Source: Moritella dasanensis ArB 0140
GTDB taxonomy: Bacteria; Pseudomonadota; Gammaproteobacteria; Enterobacterales; Moritellaceae
Reading direction: 5' to 3'
Length of the DNA: 64,000 nucleotides
Assembly: GCF_000276805.1 (NCBI RefSeq)
Contig: NZ_AKXQ01000007.1
Location: 124,001-188,000, forward strand
Below, one piece after another: positions 54,025 to 64,000 of the stretch; position 1 is the stretch's first letter, and each line of letters opens with the position of its first letter. The position numbers and the translations under genes were made by a program. Below the pieces are notes generated by a model that was given only the letters and a program-made list of their open reading frames with translations, made no database searches and had not been told where the DNA came from.

Positions 54025-55359
54025 ATGTCAAGAAAGTATTTTGGTACTGATGGTATCCGCGGCCTTGTTGGTAAAGCGCCAATCACACCTGAATTTGTAC
54101 TTAAATTAGGTTGGGCTGCAGGTAAAGTACTTGCACAGCATGGCACTAAAAAAGTATTGATCGGTAAAGATACGCGTATCTCGGGCTACATGCTGGAAAG
54201 TGCGCTAGAAGCTGGTCTATCTGCTGCAGGTCTTGATGCCGCGTTTATGGGCCCAATGCCAACGCCTGCTGTTGCCTATTTAACGCGTACATTCCGAGCG
54301 GAAGCGGGTATTGTGATCAGTGCATCGCATAACCCATACCATGATAACGGTATTAAATTTTTCTCAGCTGACGGTACAAAACTACCAGATTCGGTTGAAT
54401 TAGCGATTGAAGCGCAGTTAGAGAAAGAGCTTACTTGTGTTGAGTCGGCGTTACTGGGTAAAGCTGTACGTATTGAAGATGCAGCTGGTCGTTATATCGA
54501 ATACTGTAAAAGTACTTTTCCAACACGCGCAAGCCTCAAAGGCCTAAAGATTGTATTAGATTGTGCTCATGGTGCAACTTATCATATCGCCCCAAGTGTA
54601 TTTAAAGAACTTGGCGCAGAGATTATTCCGATAGGTATTAGTCCGAATGGACTGAATATTAATGAAGGCTGTGGCGCAACAGAACCGGCGGCATTAGCTG
54701 CACGTGTCCTTGCTGAAAACGCTGATCTTGGTGTTGCTTATGATGGTGATGGCGATCGTCTGATGATGGTTGATCACACTGGTTATGTCATTGACGGCGA
54801 TGAAATACTTTATATCATGGCGCGTGAAGCGCTACGCAACGGCGAGTTAAAAGGCGGTGTGGTTGGTACGTTAATGGCAAATATGGGCTTAGAAGTTGCA
54901 CTTAAGTCACTGGGGATCCCGTTTGCACGTAGTGCTGTTGGTGATCGCTACGTGGTGGAAATGTTGCTTGAAAAAGGTTGGCGCATTGGTGGTGAAAACT
55001 CGGGTCATATTATTTCACTGGATCATACCACGACAGGTGACGGCATCGTATCGAGCTTACTCGTGTTAGCTGCAATGATTAACAGTGGCTTAACGTTGAA
55101 AGAATTACGTTCTGGCATGAGTAAATTCCCACAAGTGTTAGTGAATGTACGCTTTAGTGGCGATTCAGATCCATTGTTAGCTGAATCGGTACTAGCGTCA
55201 GTTAAAGAGGTTGAACAAGAACTTGCTGATCGTGGTCGTGTATTACTGCGTAAATCGGGTACAGAGCCACTTATCCGTGTGATGGTTGAGGGTGAAGATG
55301 AGGCACATGTTTTAGCGCTCGCGAATAAAATTGCTGATGCGGTAAAAGCCACGTTTTAA
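54025..55359 (+). CDS. glmM: Phosphoglucosamine mutase
   Basis: It interconverts glucosamine 6-phosphate and 1-phosphate for UDP-GlcNAc synthesis. The 444 residues contain [19 protein letters not shown], the phosphoserine loop [15 protein letters not shown] with Ser101, the metal loop [22 protein letters not shown] and the C-terminal phosphate loop [17 protein letters not shown]. The ribosome site is GGG about 8 nt upstream. It is 153 bp after folP and 250 bp before secG. Confidence 0.98.
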   Translation: MSRKYFGTDGIRGLVGKAPITPEFVLKLGWAAGKVLAQHGTKKVLIGKDTRISGYMLESALEAGLSAAGLDAAFMGPMPTPAVAYLTRTFRAEAGIVISASHNPYHDNGIKFFSADGTKLPDSVELAIEAQLEKELTCVESALLGKAVRIEDAAGRYIEYCKSTFPTRASLKGLKIVLDCAHGATYHIAPSVFKELGAEIIPIGISPNGLNINEGCGATEPAALAARVLAENADLGVAYDGDGDRLMMVDHTGYVIDGDEILYIMAREALRNGELKGGVVGTLMANMGLEVALKSLGIPFARSAVGDRYVVEMLLEKGWRIGGENSGHIISLDHTTTGDGIVSSLLVLAAMINSGLTLKELRSGMSKFPQVLVNVRFSGDSDPLLAESVLASVKEVEQELADRGRVLLRKSGTEPLIRVMVEGEDEAHVLALANKIADAVKATF

Positions 55360-55546
55360 CTAAGATTGATGGTGAATTTGAGGCTTATTAGTATACGGCA
55401 ACTGGTGTTGTTTTGTGCTAAAGCCTTTTATTCATTGTTTTTTAAATAATCAGCTTGCAACTAAGGTAGAGGTTAGATAATATCGACCTCGCTTTACCAC
55501 TTATCGTGATTTAGTTAGAGATTGACTGAATATCGAATTAAGTGTC

Positions 55547-55563
55547 CCTTACCTCGGGTAAGG
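55547..55563 (+). promoter_or_regulatory. Small hairpin in the glmM-secG gap
   Basis: CCTTACC (55547-55553) pairs with GGTAAGG (55557-55563) over a 3-nt loop, about 45 bp before secG. There is no U-run. It may adjust glmM-secG read-through. Confidence 0.45.
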
Positions 55564-55609
55564 ATGTTCGATAAAGCTATATTAAACCTTTTGAGATTTA
55601 GGTATTAAA

Positions 55610-55930
55610 ATGTACGAAGTTATTATTGTTATTTACTTAATTGTTGCACTTGCAATCATTGGATTCGTTCTAATGCAGCAAGGCAAAGGCGCTGATATGG
55701 GTGCTAGCTTTGGTTCTGGTGGTTCAAATACTGTATTTGGTGCTGGCGGTTCAGGTAACTTTTTAACTCGCGTTACGGCAATACTTGCTGTTGCATTTTT
55801 TGCTTTAAGCCTAGTGCTTGGTAACTTATCAACGCAATCTAAAACTGATTTGATCTTAGATGCTGAAAATCCAGCAATTACAAGTGATGTACCAGTAGCG
55901 CCAGTAAGCAACAGCGACGTACCTCAATAA
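55610..55930 (+). CDS. secG: Protein translocase subunit SecG
   Basis: An auxiliary subunit of SecYEG. The 106 residues have two membrane spans (VIIVIYLIVALAIIGFVLMQ; RVTAILAVAFFALSLVLG) joined by the Gly/Ser loop GKGADMGASFGSGGSNTVFG, the family signature. The tail is acidic and variable. It lies between glmM and tRNA-Leu, as in E. coli. Confidence 0.97.
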   Translation: MYEVIIVIYLIVALAIIGFVLMQQGKGADMGASFGSGGSNTVFGAGGSGNFLTRVTAILAVAFFALSLVLGNLSTQSKTDLILDAENPAITSDVPVAPVSNSDVPQ

Positions 55931-56057
55931 AACTTAAGCTCGGCGAATTTAATTATTAGTCAGCTTTAGGTATTATGCAGTAAGAATTAAGTTATATATA
56001 TGTCACCTCAAATTGATGATGTAACTTAAACAGAAGACAGAATAAATTTAGTATTGC

Positions 56058-56142
56058 GCGGATGTGGCGGAATTGGTAGACGCGCCAGCTTGAGGGGCTG
56101 GTGACTTAGGTCGTGGGGGTTCAAGTCCCCCCATCCGCACCA
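56058..56142 (+). tRNA. leuU: tRNA-Leu (anticodon GAG)
   Basis: The acceptor GCGGATG (56058-56064) pairs with CATCCGC (56132-56138); A73 and an encoded CCA follow. The anticodon arm CCAGC-TTGAGGG-GCTGG gives GAG at 56092-56094. The variable arm is long, as in class II tRNAs, and the T-arm has GGTTCAAGTCC. Its position behind secG matches leuU in E. coli. It reads CUC/CUU Leu codons. Confidence 0.97.
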
Positions 56143-56163
56143 CTAAATTTATTAATAAATATT

Positions 56164-56196
56164 AAAAGCTGATTCATCATGAATCGGCTTTTTTTG
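56164..56196 (+). terminator. Terminator after tRNA-Leu
   Basis: AAAAGCTGATTC (56164-56175) pairs with GAATCGGCTTTT (56181-56192) with one wobble and a 5-nt loop, followed by T. Confidence 0.88.
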
Positions 56197-56328
56197 TTTT
56201 AGTTGTTCACGTTTTCATTGAACGCCGTTGTGATGGTGTAATTAGTGTGTGTGAACAAATAATTACTCGCGATTTAGAGCTATTGATTACCGCCACGTAT
56301 CCGATTCACTATTAAAGTGAATTTGGCC

Positions 56329-56358
56329 TTGCTTATTGCTATTGCAATAGCCTATAAT
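56329..56358 (+). promoter_or_regulatory. Sigma-70 promoter of tRNA-fMet
   Basis: TTGCTT (56329-56334) and a perfect TATAAT (56353-56358) are 18 nt apart, 20 bp before the tRNA. They fit a strong stable-RNA promoter. It also probably drives part of rimP-nusA-infB by read-through. Confidence 0.82.
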
Positions 56359-56378
56359 CAGCGCAGTAAGAACATTGT

Positions 56379-56455
<77 letters not shown>

Positions 56456-56615
56456 TTTCTTATACCTGTTGATAGGGCTAGTCAACAGTGTGCAAATAGC
56501 ATTACTTAAATTTATTTTTATCTCGGTAAATGTAATTTACGTAATTCTATTGGCTTCTTGTTTATTATTTATTTAATAAGCACCACGCAAGTGGATTACA
56601 AGGTCTAGTAGTAAG

Positions 56616-56676
56616 AAGCCTCGCCTTATAGTCGGGGCTTTTTTATTTTTTAAATTACGGGCATATGCCCTTTTTT
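56616..56676 (+). terminator. Two terminators between tRNA-fMet and rimP
   Basis: The first is AAGCCTCG/CGGGGCTT (56616-56623, 56633-56640) with T-run. The second is GGGCATATGCCC (56659-56670) with six T. They would set the ratio of tRNA to the rimP-nusA-infB message. NusA autoregulation through such sites is known in E. coli. Confidence 0.85.
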
Positions 56677-56695
56677 CGTTTTTTAGGGGGTTGTT

Positions 56696-57154
56696 TTGGC
56701 GAGTTTAGAACAAACACTAACTGAATTGTTAGAACCAACAGTTGAAATGTTAGGTTTTGAACTTATTGGTATTGAGTTTACACGAGCGGGTAAACACTCG
56801 ACATTACTTGTTTATATCGATCATGAAAACGGTATTTTCGTTGATGATTGCTCGAAAGTAAGTCACCAACTTAGCGCTATCATGGATGTAGAAGATCCAA
56901 TCAGTACAGAGTACTTCTTAGAAGTCTCTTCACCTGGTATGGAACGTCCATTGTTTAAAGCATCACATTACGAAGAGTACTGTGGTTCTGAAATTAAAGC
57001 ATTGTTACGTATGGCTGTTAATGGTCGTCGTAAATTAAAAGGCGTAATCAAAAGTGTTGACGGTGATATGATCACTGTAACAATTGATGGCAAAGACGAA
57101 GTCTTAGCACACGCAAATATTCAAAAAGCAAATATAGTTCCAAAATTTGACTAA
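56696..57154 (+). CDS. rimP: Ribosome maturation factor RimP
   Basis: RimP assists assembly of the 30S subunit. The 152 residues begin [20 protein letters not shown]; later come [35 protein letters not shown] and the SH3-like C-terminal domain with [16 protein letters not shown] and [10 protein letters not shown]. The start is TTG at 56696, 5 nt after AGGGGG. E. coli rimP also starts with a non-ATG codon. It is 14 bp from nusA. Confidence 0.96.
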   Translation: MASLEQTLTELLEPTVEMLGFELIGIEFTRAGKHSTLLVYIDHENGIFVDDCSKVSHQLSAIMDVEDPISTEYFLEVSSPGMERPLFKASHYEEYCGSEIKALLRMAVNGRRKLKGVIKSVDGDMITVTIDGKDEVLAHANIQKANIVPKFD

Positions 57155-57168
57155 CGAGGCGTCCAGGA

Positions 57169-58668
57169 ATGAATAAAGAAATTCTGTTAGTTGTTGATGC
57201 AGTTTCTAACGAGAAAGCACTACCTCGTGAGAAAATTTTCGAAGCAATGGAAATTGCATTAGCGACAGCAACTAAAAAAAGATATGAAGGCGAAATTGAA
57301 GTTCGTGTTGAAATTGACCGTAAAACTGGTAATTTTGAAACGTTCCGTCGCTGGCTTGTAATCGATGATAAAGGTGAGCCGTTAGAAAACCCTTTCTCTG
57401 AAATTACTCTGGACGCAGCTAAATTTGATGATGAAACCATCGAAGTTGGCGGTTTCATTGAAGATACAATTGAATCAGTTGTTTTTGACCGTGTAACTAC
57501 GCAAACAGCGAAACAAGTTATCATTCAAAAAGTACGTGAAGCAGAGCGTGATTTAATCGTTCAGCAATATGCTAAACATGAAGGTGAGTTAATCACTGGT
57601 TTAGTTAAACGTGCTAACCGTGAAACTGTAGTGCTTGATCTGGGTAACAATGCTGAAGCAGTAATGTTTAAAGATGAAATGCTACCACGTGAATCATTCC
57701 GTACTGGCGACCGTATTAAAGGTTTACTGAAAGAAGTAAAACCTGAAGCGCGTGGCACACAGCTATTTATTAGCCGTGCTTGTAACGAAATGCTAATCGA
57801 ATTGTTCCGCGTAGAAGTGCCAGAATTCAACGAAGAGATGCTTGAACTTAAAGCCGCTGCTCGTGATCCTGGTTCGCGTGCTAAAATCGCGGTTAAATCT
57901 AACGACAAACGTATCGATCCTGTTGGTGCTTGTGTTGGTATGCGTGGCGCACGTGTACAAGCTGTATCAAGTGAACTAAACGGTGAACGTGTTGATATTA
58001 TCCTTTGGGATGATAACCCAGCGCAGTTTGTTATCAACGCAATGGCACCTGCTGAAGTTGCTTCTATTATTGTTGACGAAGATCAACACTCAATGGATAT
58101 TGCTGTTGAACAAGACAACCTAGCACAAGCAATTGGCCGTAACGGTCAAAACGTTCGTCTAGCTTCACAACTGACTGGTTGGGAACTAAACGTAATGACA
58201 GTTGCTGATGCCAAAGAAAAGCATCAAAAAGAAAATGACCGTTTGTTGAATATCTTCACTGATAAATTAGATATCGATGACGATATGGCTGAATTACTGA
58301 TCGGCGAAGGTTTCTCTTCATTAGAAGAAATCGCGTATGTACCAGTTAATGAATTCCTACAAATCGATGGTTTTGATGAAGATCTAGTTGATGAATTACG
58401 TTCACGTGCTAAAAATGCACTAACGACATCTGCACTTGCTGCAGAAGAATCACTAGAAGGTGCAGAACCAAGTGCGGATCTACTCGCACTTGAAGGCTTA
58501 GAAAAGCACCTGGCTTATGTATTTGCAAGCATCGGAGTAACAACTCTGGAAGAGCTAGCTGAACAAGGCATCGACGATTTAAGCGAAATTGAAGAGTTAA
58601 CGGATGAACGTGCTGGTGAACTAATTATGGCTGCGCGTAATATCTGTTGGTTCAGTGATAGCGAATAA
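57169..58668 (+). CDS. nusA: Transcription termination/antitermination factor NusA
   Basis: It binds RNA polymerase and modulates pausing, termination and antitermination. At 499 residues (E. coli 495) it has the N-terminal polymerase-binding domain, S1 (about 135-200, [20 protein letters not shown]), two KH domains ([37 protein letters not shown]) and two C-terminal acidic repeats ([38 protein letters not shown]). infB follows after 26 bp. Confidence 0.98.
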   Translation: MNKEILLVVDAVSNEKALPREKIFEAMEIALATATKKRYEGEIEVRVEIDRKTGNFETFRRWLVIDDKGEPLENPFSEITLDAAKFDDETIEVGGFIEDTIESVVFDRVTTQTAKQVIIQKVREAERDLIVQQYAKHEGELITGLVKRANRETVVLDLGNNAEAVMFKDEMLPRESFRTGDRIKGLLKEVKPEARGTQLFISRACNEMLIELFRVEVPEFNEEMLELKAAARDPGSRAKIAVKSNDKRIDPVGACVGMRGARVQAVSSELNGERVDIILWDDNPAQFVINAMAPAEVASIIVDEDQHSMDIAVEQDNLAQAIGRNGQNVRLASQLTGWELNVMTVADAKEKHQKENDRLLNIFTDKLDIDDDMAELLIGEGFSSLEEIAYVPVNEFLQIDGFDEDLVDELRSRAKNALTTSALAAEESLEGAEPSADLLALEGLEKHLAYVFASIGVTTLEELAEQGIDDLSEIEELTDERAGELIMAARNICWFSDSE

Positions 58669-58694
58669 TAACGCGAAGAGAGGGATCGAATTAC

Positions 58695-61394
58695 ATGGCA
58701 GATGTATCAATTACAAAATTGGCCGAGGATATCGGTACGACTGTTGATCGCCTAGTACAACAATTCTCTGATGCTGGTATAGCAAAAGCGAACGATAGTA
58801 CGGTAAATGAAGGTGAAAAGCAGACACTACTTGTACACTTAAGTGAACAACATGGTAGTGATACGGCTGAGCCTAGTCGCTTAACATTGCAACGCAAAAC
58901 CAAAAGCACGCTTAGCGTAGCAAGCGGTGGCGGCAAGCAGAAATCAGTAGCAGTAGAAGTACGTAAAAAACGTACTTACGTAAAACGTACTGCCGCTGAA
59001 GATGAAGCGACATTAGCAGAAGAAAAAGCTACAACTGAAGCCGCTGAACAAGCAGCCGAAGTAGCAGCTAAAGCAGCTGAATTAAAAGCACAAGTAGACG
59101 CAGAAGCAAAATTAAAAGCTGACGCAGAAGCAAAAGTAAAACGTGATGCTACCGAAAAAGCAAAACGTGAAACGCAACAAAAAACTACAAAATCAAAAGA
59201 GGCAGATGATATGGCGAAGCGCGAAGCGGAAGCGTTGAAGCAGAAGCAAGAGCAGGAAGCCACTCGTAAAGCTGAGCTGGAAGCTCAACAAAAAGCTGAA
59301 GAAGCACGTAAATTAGCAGAAGAAAACTCTGGCCGTTGGGCTGCAGAAGAAGCTGAACGTGCAAAAACAGATAAATCGGCAGATTACCACGTAACAACAT
59401 CTACGCATGCACAAGCTGCAGAAGATGATGCTGATGCACAGGCGCAAAAAGGTGATCGTAAGAAGAAAGCTGTAGCGCCAGTAGTTGAAGCGGCAAAACC
59501 TGCACCAAAAGGTAAAGGCAAAGCACGTAAAGCGAAAGGCCGTAAACCTGATAACCGTTATAGCCGTCATCAAGGTAAATCAGTTAACGCACCTGAAGGT
59601 ATGCAACAAGGTTTCAACAAGCCTGTTGCTAAAGTTGAACGTGATGTTCGTATCGGTGAGACGATCAGTGTTAGCGAATTAGCACAAAAAATGGCAATCA
59701 AAGCGACTGAAATCATCAAATATATGATGAAGCAGGGTTCTATGGTTACTATTAACCAAGTACTTGACCAAGAAACTGCACAACTTGTTGCAGAAGACAT
59801 GGGTCATAAAGTTATTTTGGTTAAAGAAAATGCTTTAGAAGAAGCTATTTTAGCTGACGCACAAGGTGAAGGCGAGCAAGTTAAAGTAACGCGTGCTCCT
59901 GTTGTTACTATCATGGGTCACGTTGATCACGGTAAAACATCACTACTAGATTATATCCGTCGCGCTAAAGTTGCTGATGGTGAAGCCGGTGGTATTACAC
60001 AGCACATTGGTGCTTATCACGTTGAAACAGAAAACGGCATGGTGTCTTTCCTTGATACTCCTGGACACGCGGCGTTTACGTCTATGCGTGCTCGTGGTGC
60101 TCAAGCGACAGATATTGTTGTACTTGTTGTTGCAGCTGATGATGGTGTTATGCCACAAACAATCGAAGCTATCCATCATGCGAAAGCGGCTGATGTGCCT
60201 CTTATTATCGCAGTGAACAAGATGGATAAAGAAGGTGCTGATACAGACCGCGTTAAGAGCGAACTAGCTCAACACAACGTTATGCCAGAAGACTGGGGCG
60301 GCGAAAACATGTTTGTTTATGTTTCTGCTAAAGCCGGTACTGGTGTTGATGAACTACTTGAAGCTATCTTATTACAAGCTGACGTATTAGAACTAGAAGC
60401 GGTTGCTACTGGTCCTGCTGCGGGTGTTGTTATTGAATCACGTCTTGATAAAGGCCGTGGTCCAGTTGCAACTGTACTTGTACAACAAGGTGAACTTAAG
60501 CAAGGCGATATCGTTCTTTGTGGTCTAGAATATGGCCGTGTTCGTGCAATGCGCGATGAGAATGGTAAGCCAATCGAATCTGCTGGTCCTTCTATTCCTG
60601 TAGAGATCTTAGGTCTTTCTGGTGTACCTCGTGCAGGTGACGAAGCGACAGTAGTTCGTGATGAGAAGAAAGCACGTGAAGTTGCGCTTTACCGTCAAGG
60701 TAAATTCCGTGATGTGAAACTTGCTCGTCAACAGAAATCTAAACTTGATAACATGTTTGCGAACATGGAAGCGGGCGAAGTTTCTGAGCTTAACATCGTA
60801 CTTAAAGCCGATGTTCAAGGTTCACTTGAAGCACTTTGCGAGTCACTTGTTAAACTTTCAACTGACGAAGTTAAAGTTGCTATCATCACGCGTGGCGTTG
60901 GTGGTATTACTGAAACTGACGTAACACTTGCTGCTGCATCAAACGCTATCGTACTTGGTTTCAACGTACGTGCTGACGCAAAAGCACGTGAAGTTGTTAA
61001 CAACGAAAGTGTTGATTTACGTTACTACAGCGTTATCTATGACTTGATTGATGAAGTTAGACAAGCGATGAGCGGTCTACTTGCTCCTGAGTTCCGTCAA
61101 GAAATCATTGGTCTTGCTGAAGTTCGTGATGTATTCAAATCACCTAAAATCGGTTCTATTGCTGGTTGTATGGTTACTGAAGGTATCATCAAACGTAGCG
61201 CTCCAATCCGTGTACTACGTGAAAATATCGTTATTTACGAAGGCGAACTTGAATCTCTACGTCGCTTTAAAGATGACGTACAAGACGTTCGTATGGGTAT
61301 TGAATGTGGTATCGGCGTTAAGAACTATAACGACGTACGCGTTGGTGACCAAATCGAAGTATTCGAAACTGTTGAAATTAAACGTACTCTGTAA
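58695..61394 (+). CDS. infB: Translation initiation factor IF-2
   Basis: A GTPase that places initiator tRNA on the 30S subunit. The 899 residues start with an IF2-N domain ([20 protein letters not shown]), then a long Lys/Glu/Ala-rich charged linker (about 60-290) and a second IF2-N domain ([20 protein letters not shown]). The G domain has GHVDHGKTS from residue 408, DTPGHAAF and NKMD. Domains II-IV end [20 protein letters not shown]. The linker has variable low-complexity repeats, normal for the family. E. coli makes shorter forms from internal starts; candidates exist here but are untested. Confidence 0.98.
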   Translation: MADVSITKLAEDIGTTVDRLVQQFSDAGIAKANDSTVNEGEKQTLLVHLSEQHGSDTAEPSRLTLQRKTKSTLSVASGGGKQKSVAVEVRKKRTYVKRTAAEDEATLAEEKATTEAAEQAAEVAAKAAELKAQVDAEAKLKADAEAKVKRDATEKAKRETQQKTTKSKEADDMAKREAEALKQKQEQEATRKAELEAQQKAEEARKLAEENSGRWAAEEAERAKTDKSADYHVTTSTHAQAAEDDADAQAQKGDRKKKAVAPVVEAAKPAPKGKGKARKAKGRKPDNRYSRHQGKSVNAPEGMQQGFNKPVAKVERDVRIGETISVSELAQKMAIKATEIIKYMMKQGSMVTINQVLDQETAQLVAEDMGHKVILVKENALEEAILADAQGEGEQVKVTRAPVVTIMGHVDHGKTSLLDYIRRAKVADGEAGGITQHIGAYHVETENGMVSFLDTPGHAAFTSMRARGAQATDIVVLVVAADDGVMPQTIEAIHHAKAADVPLIIAVNKMDKEGADTDRVKSELAQHNVMPEDWGGENMFVYVSAKAGTGVDELLEAILLQADVLELEAVATGPAAGVVIESRLDKGRGPVATVLVQQGELKQGDIVLCGLEYGRVRAMRDENGKPIESAGPSIPVEILGLSGVPRAGDEATVVRDEKKAREVALYRQGKFRDVKLARQQKSKLDNMFANMEAGEVSELNIVLKADVQGSLEALCESLVKLSTDEVKVAIITRGVGGITETDVTLAAASNAIVLGFNVRADAKAREVVNNESVDLRYYSVIYDLIDEVRQAMSGLLAPEFRQEIIGLAEVRDVFKSPKIGSIAGCMVTEGIIKRSAPIRVLRENIVIYEGELESLRRFKDDVQDVRMGIECGIGVKNYNDVRVGDQIEVFETVEIKRTL

Positions 61395-61427
61395 CGGTTA
61401 ATAGCTCGGTTCGATTAAAATAACTTT

Positions 61428-61451
61428 ATGGGGGCCTTCGGTCCCCATTTT
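61428..61451 (+). terminator. Attenuator-like hairpin between infB and rbfA
   Basis: A 9-bp stem with a TTC loop (ATGGGGGCC at 61428-61436 with GGTCCCCAT at 61440-61448, one wobble) precedes TTTTCC. It may lower rbfA transcription. Confidence 0.6.
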
Positions 61452-61470
61452 CCTTTAGAGGAATTTAAAA

Positions 61471-61893
61471 ATGGCAAAAGAATTCAGTCGTTCTCGTCGT
61501 GTTGCACAGCAACTACAACAAGAAATCGCACGTATTTTACAACGTGAAGTAAAAGATCCACGTGTTGGCATGGTAACAGTATCAAGTATTGATCTGTCTC
61601 GTGACCTTTCTTACGCAAAAGTATATGTTACGTTTTTCAACATCGATAACGATGAAGAACGTATCAAAGACGGTATCGCGGCACTAGACACTGCAAGTGG
61701 TTATATCCGCTCGTTAGTTGGTAGTGCAATGAAGTTACGTATCGTGCCTGAACTACGTTTTATCTATGACAACACACTTGTTGAAGGTATGCGTCTTTCA
61801 AGCTTAGTAACTGAAGTTCGTGCTAAAGATAAAAAACTGCAAGACGATTATGGTACGACAGCAGATGAAGACTCTTCTGAAGGAGAGTCTTAG
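61471..61893 (+). CDS. rbfA: Ribosome-binding factor A
   Basis: RbfA binds the 30S subunit during 16S rRNA 5'-end maturation and is needed in the cold. The 140 residues have the KH-like fold: [48 protein letters not shown] and [15 protein letters not shown]. The tail is acidic. AGAGGAA precedes the ATG. It is 2 bp from truB. Confidence 0.97.
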   Translation: MAKEFSRSRRVAQQLQQEIARILQREVKDPRVGMVTVSSIDLSRDLSYAKVYVTFFNIDNDEERIKDGIAALDTASGYIRSLVGSAMKLRIVPELRFIYDNTLVEGMRLSSLVTEVRAKDKKLQDDYGTTADEDSSEGES

Positions 61894-61895
61894 TC

Positions 61896-62861
61896 ATGTC
61901 TCCACGTCGTCGTCGCTGGAAAGGCCGTGATGTGCATGGTGTATTCTTGTTGGATAAACCAACTGGAATTAGTTCAAACGATGCCTTACAGCGTGTTAAG
62001 AAAATTTTCTTTGCTGCGAAAGCGGGTCATACCGGTGCTTTAGATCCATTAGCGACTGGTATGTTGCCATTGTGCTTTGGTGAAGCAACGAAGTTTTCTC
62101 AGTTTTTACTTGAGTCAGACAAGCGTTACATCGTAACTGCAAAGCTGGGTGAACGTACGGATACATCAGATTCGCATGGCGAGATAGTGCAAACACGACC
62201 AGTAAGCGTAAGCGATGCTGAGTTATTGATTGCACTTGATACTTTCCGTGGTGATACTGAACAAGTACCATCAATGTTCTCGGCATTAAAGCATGAAGGC
62301 AAGCCTTTGTACTGGTATGCGCGTCAAGGTATCTTTATTGATCGTCCAGCACGTCCAATTTCAGTATTTGAACTTAAATTATTAAGTTTTGATAACGATG
62401 AAGTTAACCTAGAGATTCACGTGAGTAAGGGTACTTATATCCGTACTATCGTTGATGATCTTGGCGAGCTATTGGGCTGCGGCGCACACGTAAGCATGCT
62501 ACGTCGTATTGGTGTTAGTGCTTACCCTGCAGAACGTATGATCACGTTCGAGCAACTGGAAGAGATTGTTGAGCAAGCAAATGTTGACGGTGTTGAGCCG
62601 AAAGAGTTGCTTGATCCATTATTGATGCCACTTGATTCTGCAGTAAGTCATTTACCTGAAGCGAACATGAGTGCAGAGAGTGGTGATTTTATATTACACG
62701 GCCAGCCCGTCGTAATACCGAATACGCCAGCATCTGGCCTCGTGCGCATGACGGTTGGTGAAGACCGCGTCTTTATTGGCGTTGGTGCGATGGACGACCA
62801 AGGTCGTGTTGCACCAAAACGTGTAGTTAACTATGAAACACAGGCTCGTGAGCCGCAATAA
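61896..62861 (+). CDS. truB: tRNA pseudouridine-55 synthase
   Basis: It makes pseudouridine 55 in the T-loop of tRNAs. The 321 residues show [20 protein letters not shown], the catalytic Asp in [37 protein letters not shown], the [17 protein letters not shown] segment and [20 protein letters not shown]. It starts almost directly after rbfA and ends the operon before a terminator. Confidence 0.98.
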   Translation: MSPRRRRWKGRDVHGVFLLDKPTGISSNDALQRVKKIFFAAKAGHTGALDPLATGMLPLCFGEATKFSQFLLESDKRYIVTAKLGERTDTSDSHGEIVQTRPVSVSDAELLIALDTFRGDTEQVPSMFSALKHEGKPLYWYARQGIFIDRPARPISVFELKLLSFDNDEVNLEIHVSKGTYIRTIVDDLGELLGCGAHVSMLRRIGVSAYPAERMITFEQLEEIVEQANVDGVEPKELLDPLLMPLDSAVSHLPEANMSAESGDFILHGQPVVIPNTPASGLVRMTVGEDRVFIGVGAMDDQGRVAPKRVVNYETQAREPQ

Positions 62862-62895
62862 TTCGATGTTTAGATTATTGCACTAGTGGATTAGT

Positions 62896-62931
62896 AAAAG
62901 GCATTGTTACCCAGGTAATAGTGCCTTTTTT
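62896..62931 (+). terminator. Terminator after truB
   Basis: GGCATTGTTAC (62900-62910) pairs with GTAATAGTGCC (62915-62925) over a 4-nt loop with wobbles; A-run before and T-run after. Confidence 0.88.
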
Positions 62932-62982
62932 ATACGCCTTTTTTGGCCTGTAATTTGTTTCGCTATTGAACGTTAAAAATGA

Positions 62983-63011
62983 TTGCAGGAGCTACCCTAG
63001 ATCTGTATACT
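62983..63011 (+). promoter_or_regulatory. Sigma-70 promoter of rpsO
   Basis: TTGCAG (62983-62988) and TATACT (63006-63011) are 17 nt apart, with TG just before the -10. It lies about 70 bp before rpsO. Confidence 0.82.
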
Positions 63012-63022
63012 CCGCGGTTCTT

Positions 63023-63052
63023 CTTATAGCTGAACGAGTGGTCGGCTATAAG
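63023..63052 (+). promoter_or_regulatory. rpsO leader hairpin
   Basis: CTTATAGCTGA (63023-63033) pairs with TCGGCTATAAG (63042-63052) with one wobble and an 8-nt loop, just before the GGAG site. In E. coli, S15 represses its own translation by a leader structure; this hairpin is a candidate for the same role, but its shape differs from the E. coli pseudoknot as far as I can tell. Confidence 0.6.
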
Positions 63053-63079
63053 CAACTTATCTATATTGGAGACTCCACT

Positions 63080-63349
63080 ATGTCATTAAGCGCTGAAGCT
63101 AAATCAGTAATCGTTGCAGATTTCGCACGTCAAGAAGGCGACACAGGTTCAACTGAAGTTCAAGTTGCACTACTAACTGCACAAATTAACCACCTTCAAG
63201 GTCACTTCAAGAAGCACATCCACGATCACCATAGTCGTCGTGGTCTATTACGTATGGTTGCTAGCCGTCGTAAACTTCTTGACTACCTAAAACGTACTGA
63301 AAACGTACGTTATGCAGATCTTATTGCACGTCTAGGTCTACGTCGTTAA
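63080..63349 (+). CDS. rpsO: 30S ribosomal protein S15
   Basis: A primary 16S-binding protein of the 30S platform. The 89 residues ([20 protein letters not shown] to LIARLGLRR) have the usual length and the H-x3[13 protein letters not shown] RNA-binding region. GGAG lies 8 nt before ATG 63080; the longer frame from 62966 runs through the promoter and leader, so I reject it. pnp follows behind a terminator. Confidence 0.98.
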   Translation: MSLSAEAKSVIVADFARQEGDTGSTEVQVALLTAQINHLQGHFKKHIHDHHSRRGLLRMVASRRKLLDYLKRTENVRYADLIARLGLRR

Positions 63350-63389
63350 TCGACGATTAATTTGACGTCTACGGACAACAAATTATAAG

Positions 63390-63414
63390 AAAGGAGCCAA
63401 TTTGGCTCCTTTTT
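63390..63414 (+). terminator. Terminator between rpsO and pnp
   Basis: AAAGGAGCC (63390-63398) pairs with GGCTCCTTT (63404-63412) over a 5-nt loop, with T-run to 63414. As in E. coli, part of the transcripts probably read through to pnp. Confidence 0.9.
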
Positions 63415-63560
63415 GCTTTTTAATTTCCCTTCAAACGCCCCTATTACACGTTATTTTCGAACTTATTTCACTATTTCCAATACTTACATTGCCCTTTAAT
63501 TTTTTTATGCCGTATACTTAGCGACGAAATTAAAGAGACATTAAAGATTAAGGACAAAGA

Positions 63561-64000
63561 GTGAATCCTATCGTAAAATCGTTTAAGTATGGTCAACATA
63601 CAGTTACATTAGAAACAGGTGTTATTGCACGTCAAGCAACAGCAGCTGTAATGGCAAGCATCGGTGATACTTCTGTTTTAGTAAGTGTTGTTGGTAAAAA
63701 ACACGCTGAAGCTGGTCGTGATTTCTTCCCGCTAACAGTGAATTACCAAGAACGTACTTACGCTGCAGGTAAGATCCCTGGTGGCTTCTTTAAACGTGAA
63801 GGCCGTCCAAGTGAAGGCGAGACATTAACATGTCGCCTAATCGACCGTCCAATCCGTCCACTATTTCCTGCTGGCTTCAAAAATGAAGTTCAAGTAGTAG
63901 CTACTGTTGTATCTGTTAACCCTGAAATTCAACCTGATTTGGTTGCATTAATCGGTGTTTCAGCTGCATTAAGTATCTCTGGTATGCCGTTCAATGGCCC
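63561..64000 (+). CDS. pnp: Polyribonucleotide nucleotidyltransferase (3' end outside window)
   Basis: PNPase degrades RNA 3' to 5' by phosphorolysis and is part of the degradosome. The reading frame starts at GTG 63561, 6-7 nt after AAGGA, and stays open to the window edge (146 full codons). The first RNase PH domain is recognisable: [69 protein letters not shown] and [13 protein letters not shown]. The position after rpsO matches E. coli. Confidence 0.96.
   Translation, partial: MNPIVKSFKYGQHTVTLETGVIARQATAAVMASIGDTSVLVSVVGKKHAEAGRDFFPLTVNYQERTYAAGKIPGGFFKREGRPSEGETLTCRLIDRPIRPLFPAGFKNEVQVVATVVSVNPEIQPDLVALIGVSAALSISGMPFNG

Noticed and set aside
58990-59480. Long minus-strand frames over the infB linker
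   Set aside because: They arise from the repetitive Lys/Glu/Ala codons of the IF-2 linker and have no start context.
62966-63079. N-terminal extension of S15
   Set aside because: It runs through the rpsO promoter and leader hairpin; the 89-residue form is the universal size.

Overview
The window is a stretch of gammaproteobacterial chromosome. Several blocks keep the order known from Escherichia coli: nrdR-ribD-(rib)-ribH-nusB-thiL-pgpA, xseB-ispA-dxs, ssrA-smpB/ratA-ratB/bamE-recN-nadK-grpE, and greA/yhbY-rlmE-ftsH-folP-glmM-secG-tRNA-Leu(GAG)-tRNA-fMet-rimP-nusA-infB-rbfA-truB-rpsO-pnp. Other genes point to a marine relative of Vibrio: sodium-type polar flagellar stators (PomA/PomB), an OmpK-type outer membrane protein, a NutA-like lipoprotein 5'-nucleotidase, an OmpU-like porin, and a RibBA whose second domain is degenerate. 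A Moritella or Psychromonas-like organism is my best guess. No rRNA is present, so the genus is an inference from protein resemblance only.

Layout. 1-6.4 kb: end of nrdR, then riboflavin genes with nusB, thiL and pgpA. 7.1-12.8 kb: a complete dipeptide ABC operon dppABCDF. 13.2-16.2 kb (minus): xseB-ispA-dxs. 16.4-18.1 kb: pomAB. 18.5-24.2 kb: a complete oligopeptide ABC operon oppABCDF. 24.3-34.7 kb: a scavenging district with 5'-nucleotidase, OmpK/Tsx-family channel, a DUF1097 membrane protein and rbsDACBK-rbsR, fronted by a 50-bp perfect palindrome that looks like a double RbsR operator. 34.8-37.2 kb: a secreted orphan, a porin and two tiny lipoproteins. 37.2-43.4 kb: tmRNA, smpB and the ratA-to-grpE block, with a LexA box at recN and a sigma-32 type promoter at grpE. 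43.5-48.1 kb: anmK, an M23 peptidase, tyrS and a TRIC-like channel. 49-64 kb: the greA-to-pnp transcription, translation and envelope block with two tRNAs.

The window is mostly housekeeping. I see no prophage, insertion sequence with a transposase, CRISPR array, defence island or biosynthetic cluster. The less ordinary material lies in intergenic DNA: a two-copy inverted MITE-like repeat about 8 kb apart; tandem duplications of the 3' ends of ribBA and dppA, stop codon included; a duplicated terminator stem that brackets two tiny lipoprotein genes next to ssrA; and small unlisted ORFs with good ribosome binding sites, notably a 27-codon hydrophobic peptide (48455-48538, minus) followed by a long terminator hairpin and a 41-codon ORF (27550-27675).

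Together the genes describe a peptide- and nucleotide-scavenging swimmer. Two periplasmic peptide importers sit close together. Extracellular nucleotides could be dephosphorylated by the nucleotidase, nucleosides admitted by an OmpK/Tsx-type channel, and ribose imported and phosphorylated by the rbs system. That last link is inference from neighbourhood.
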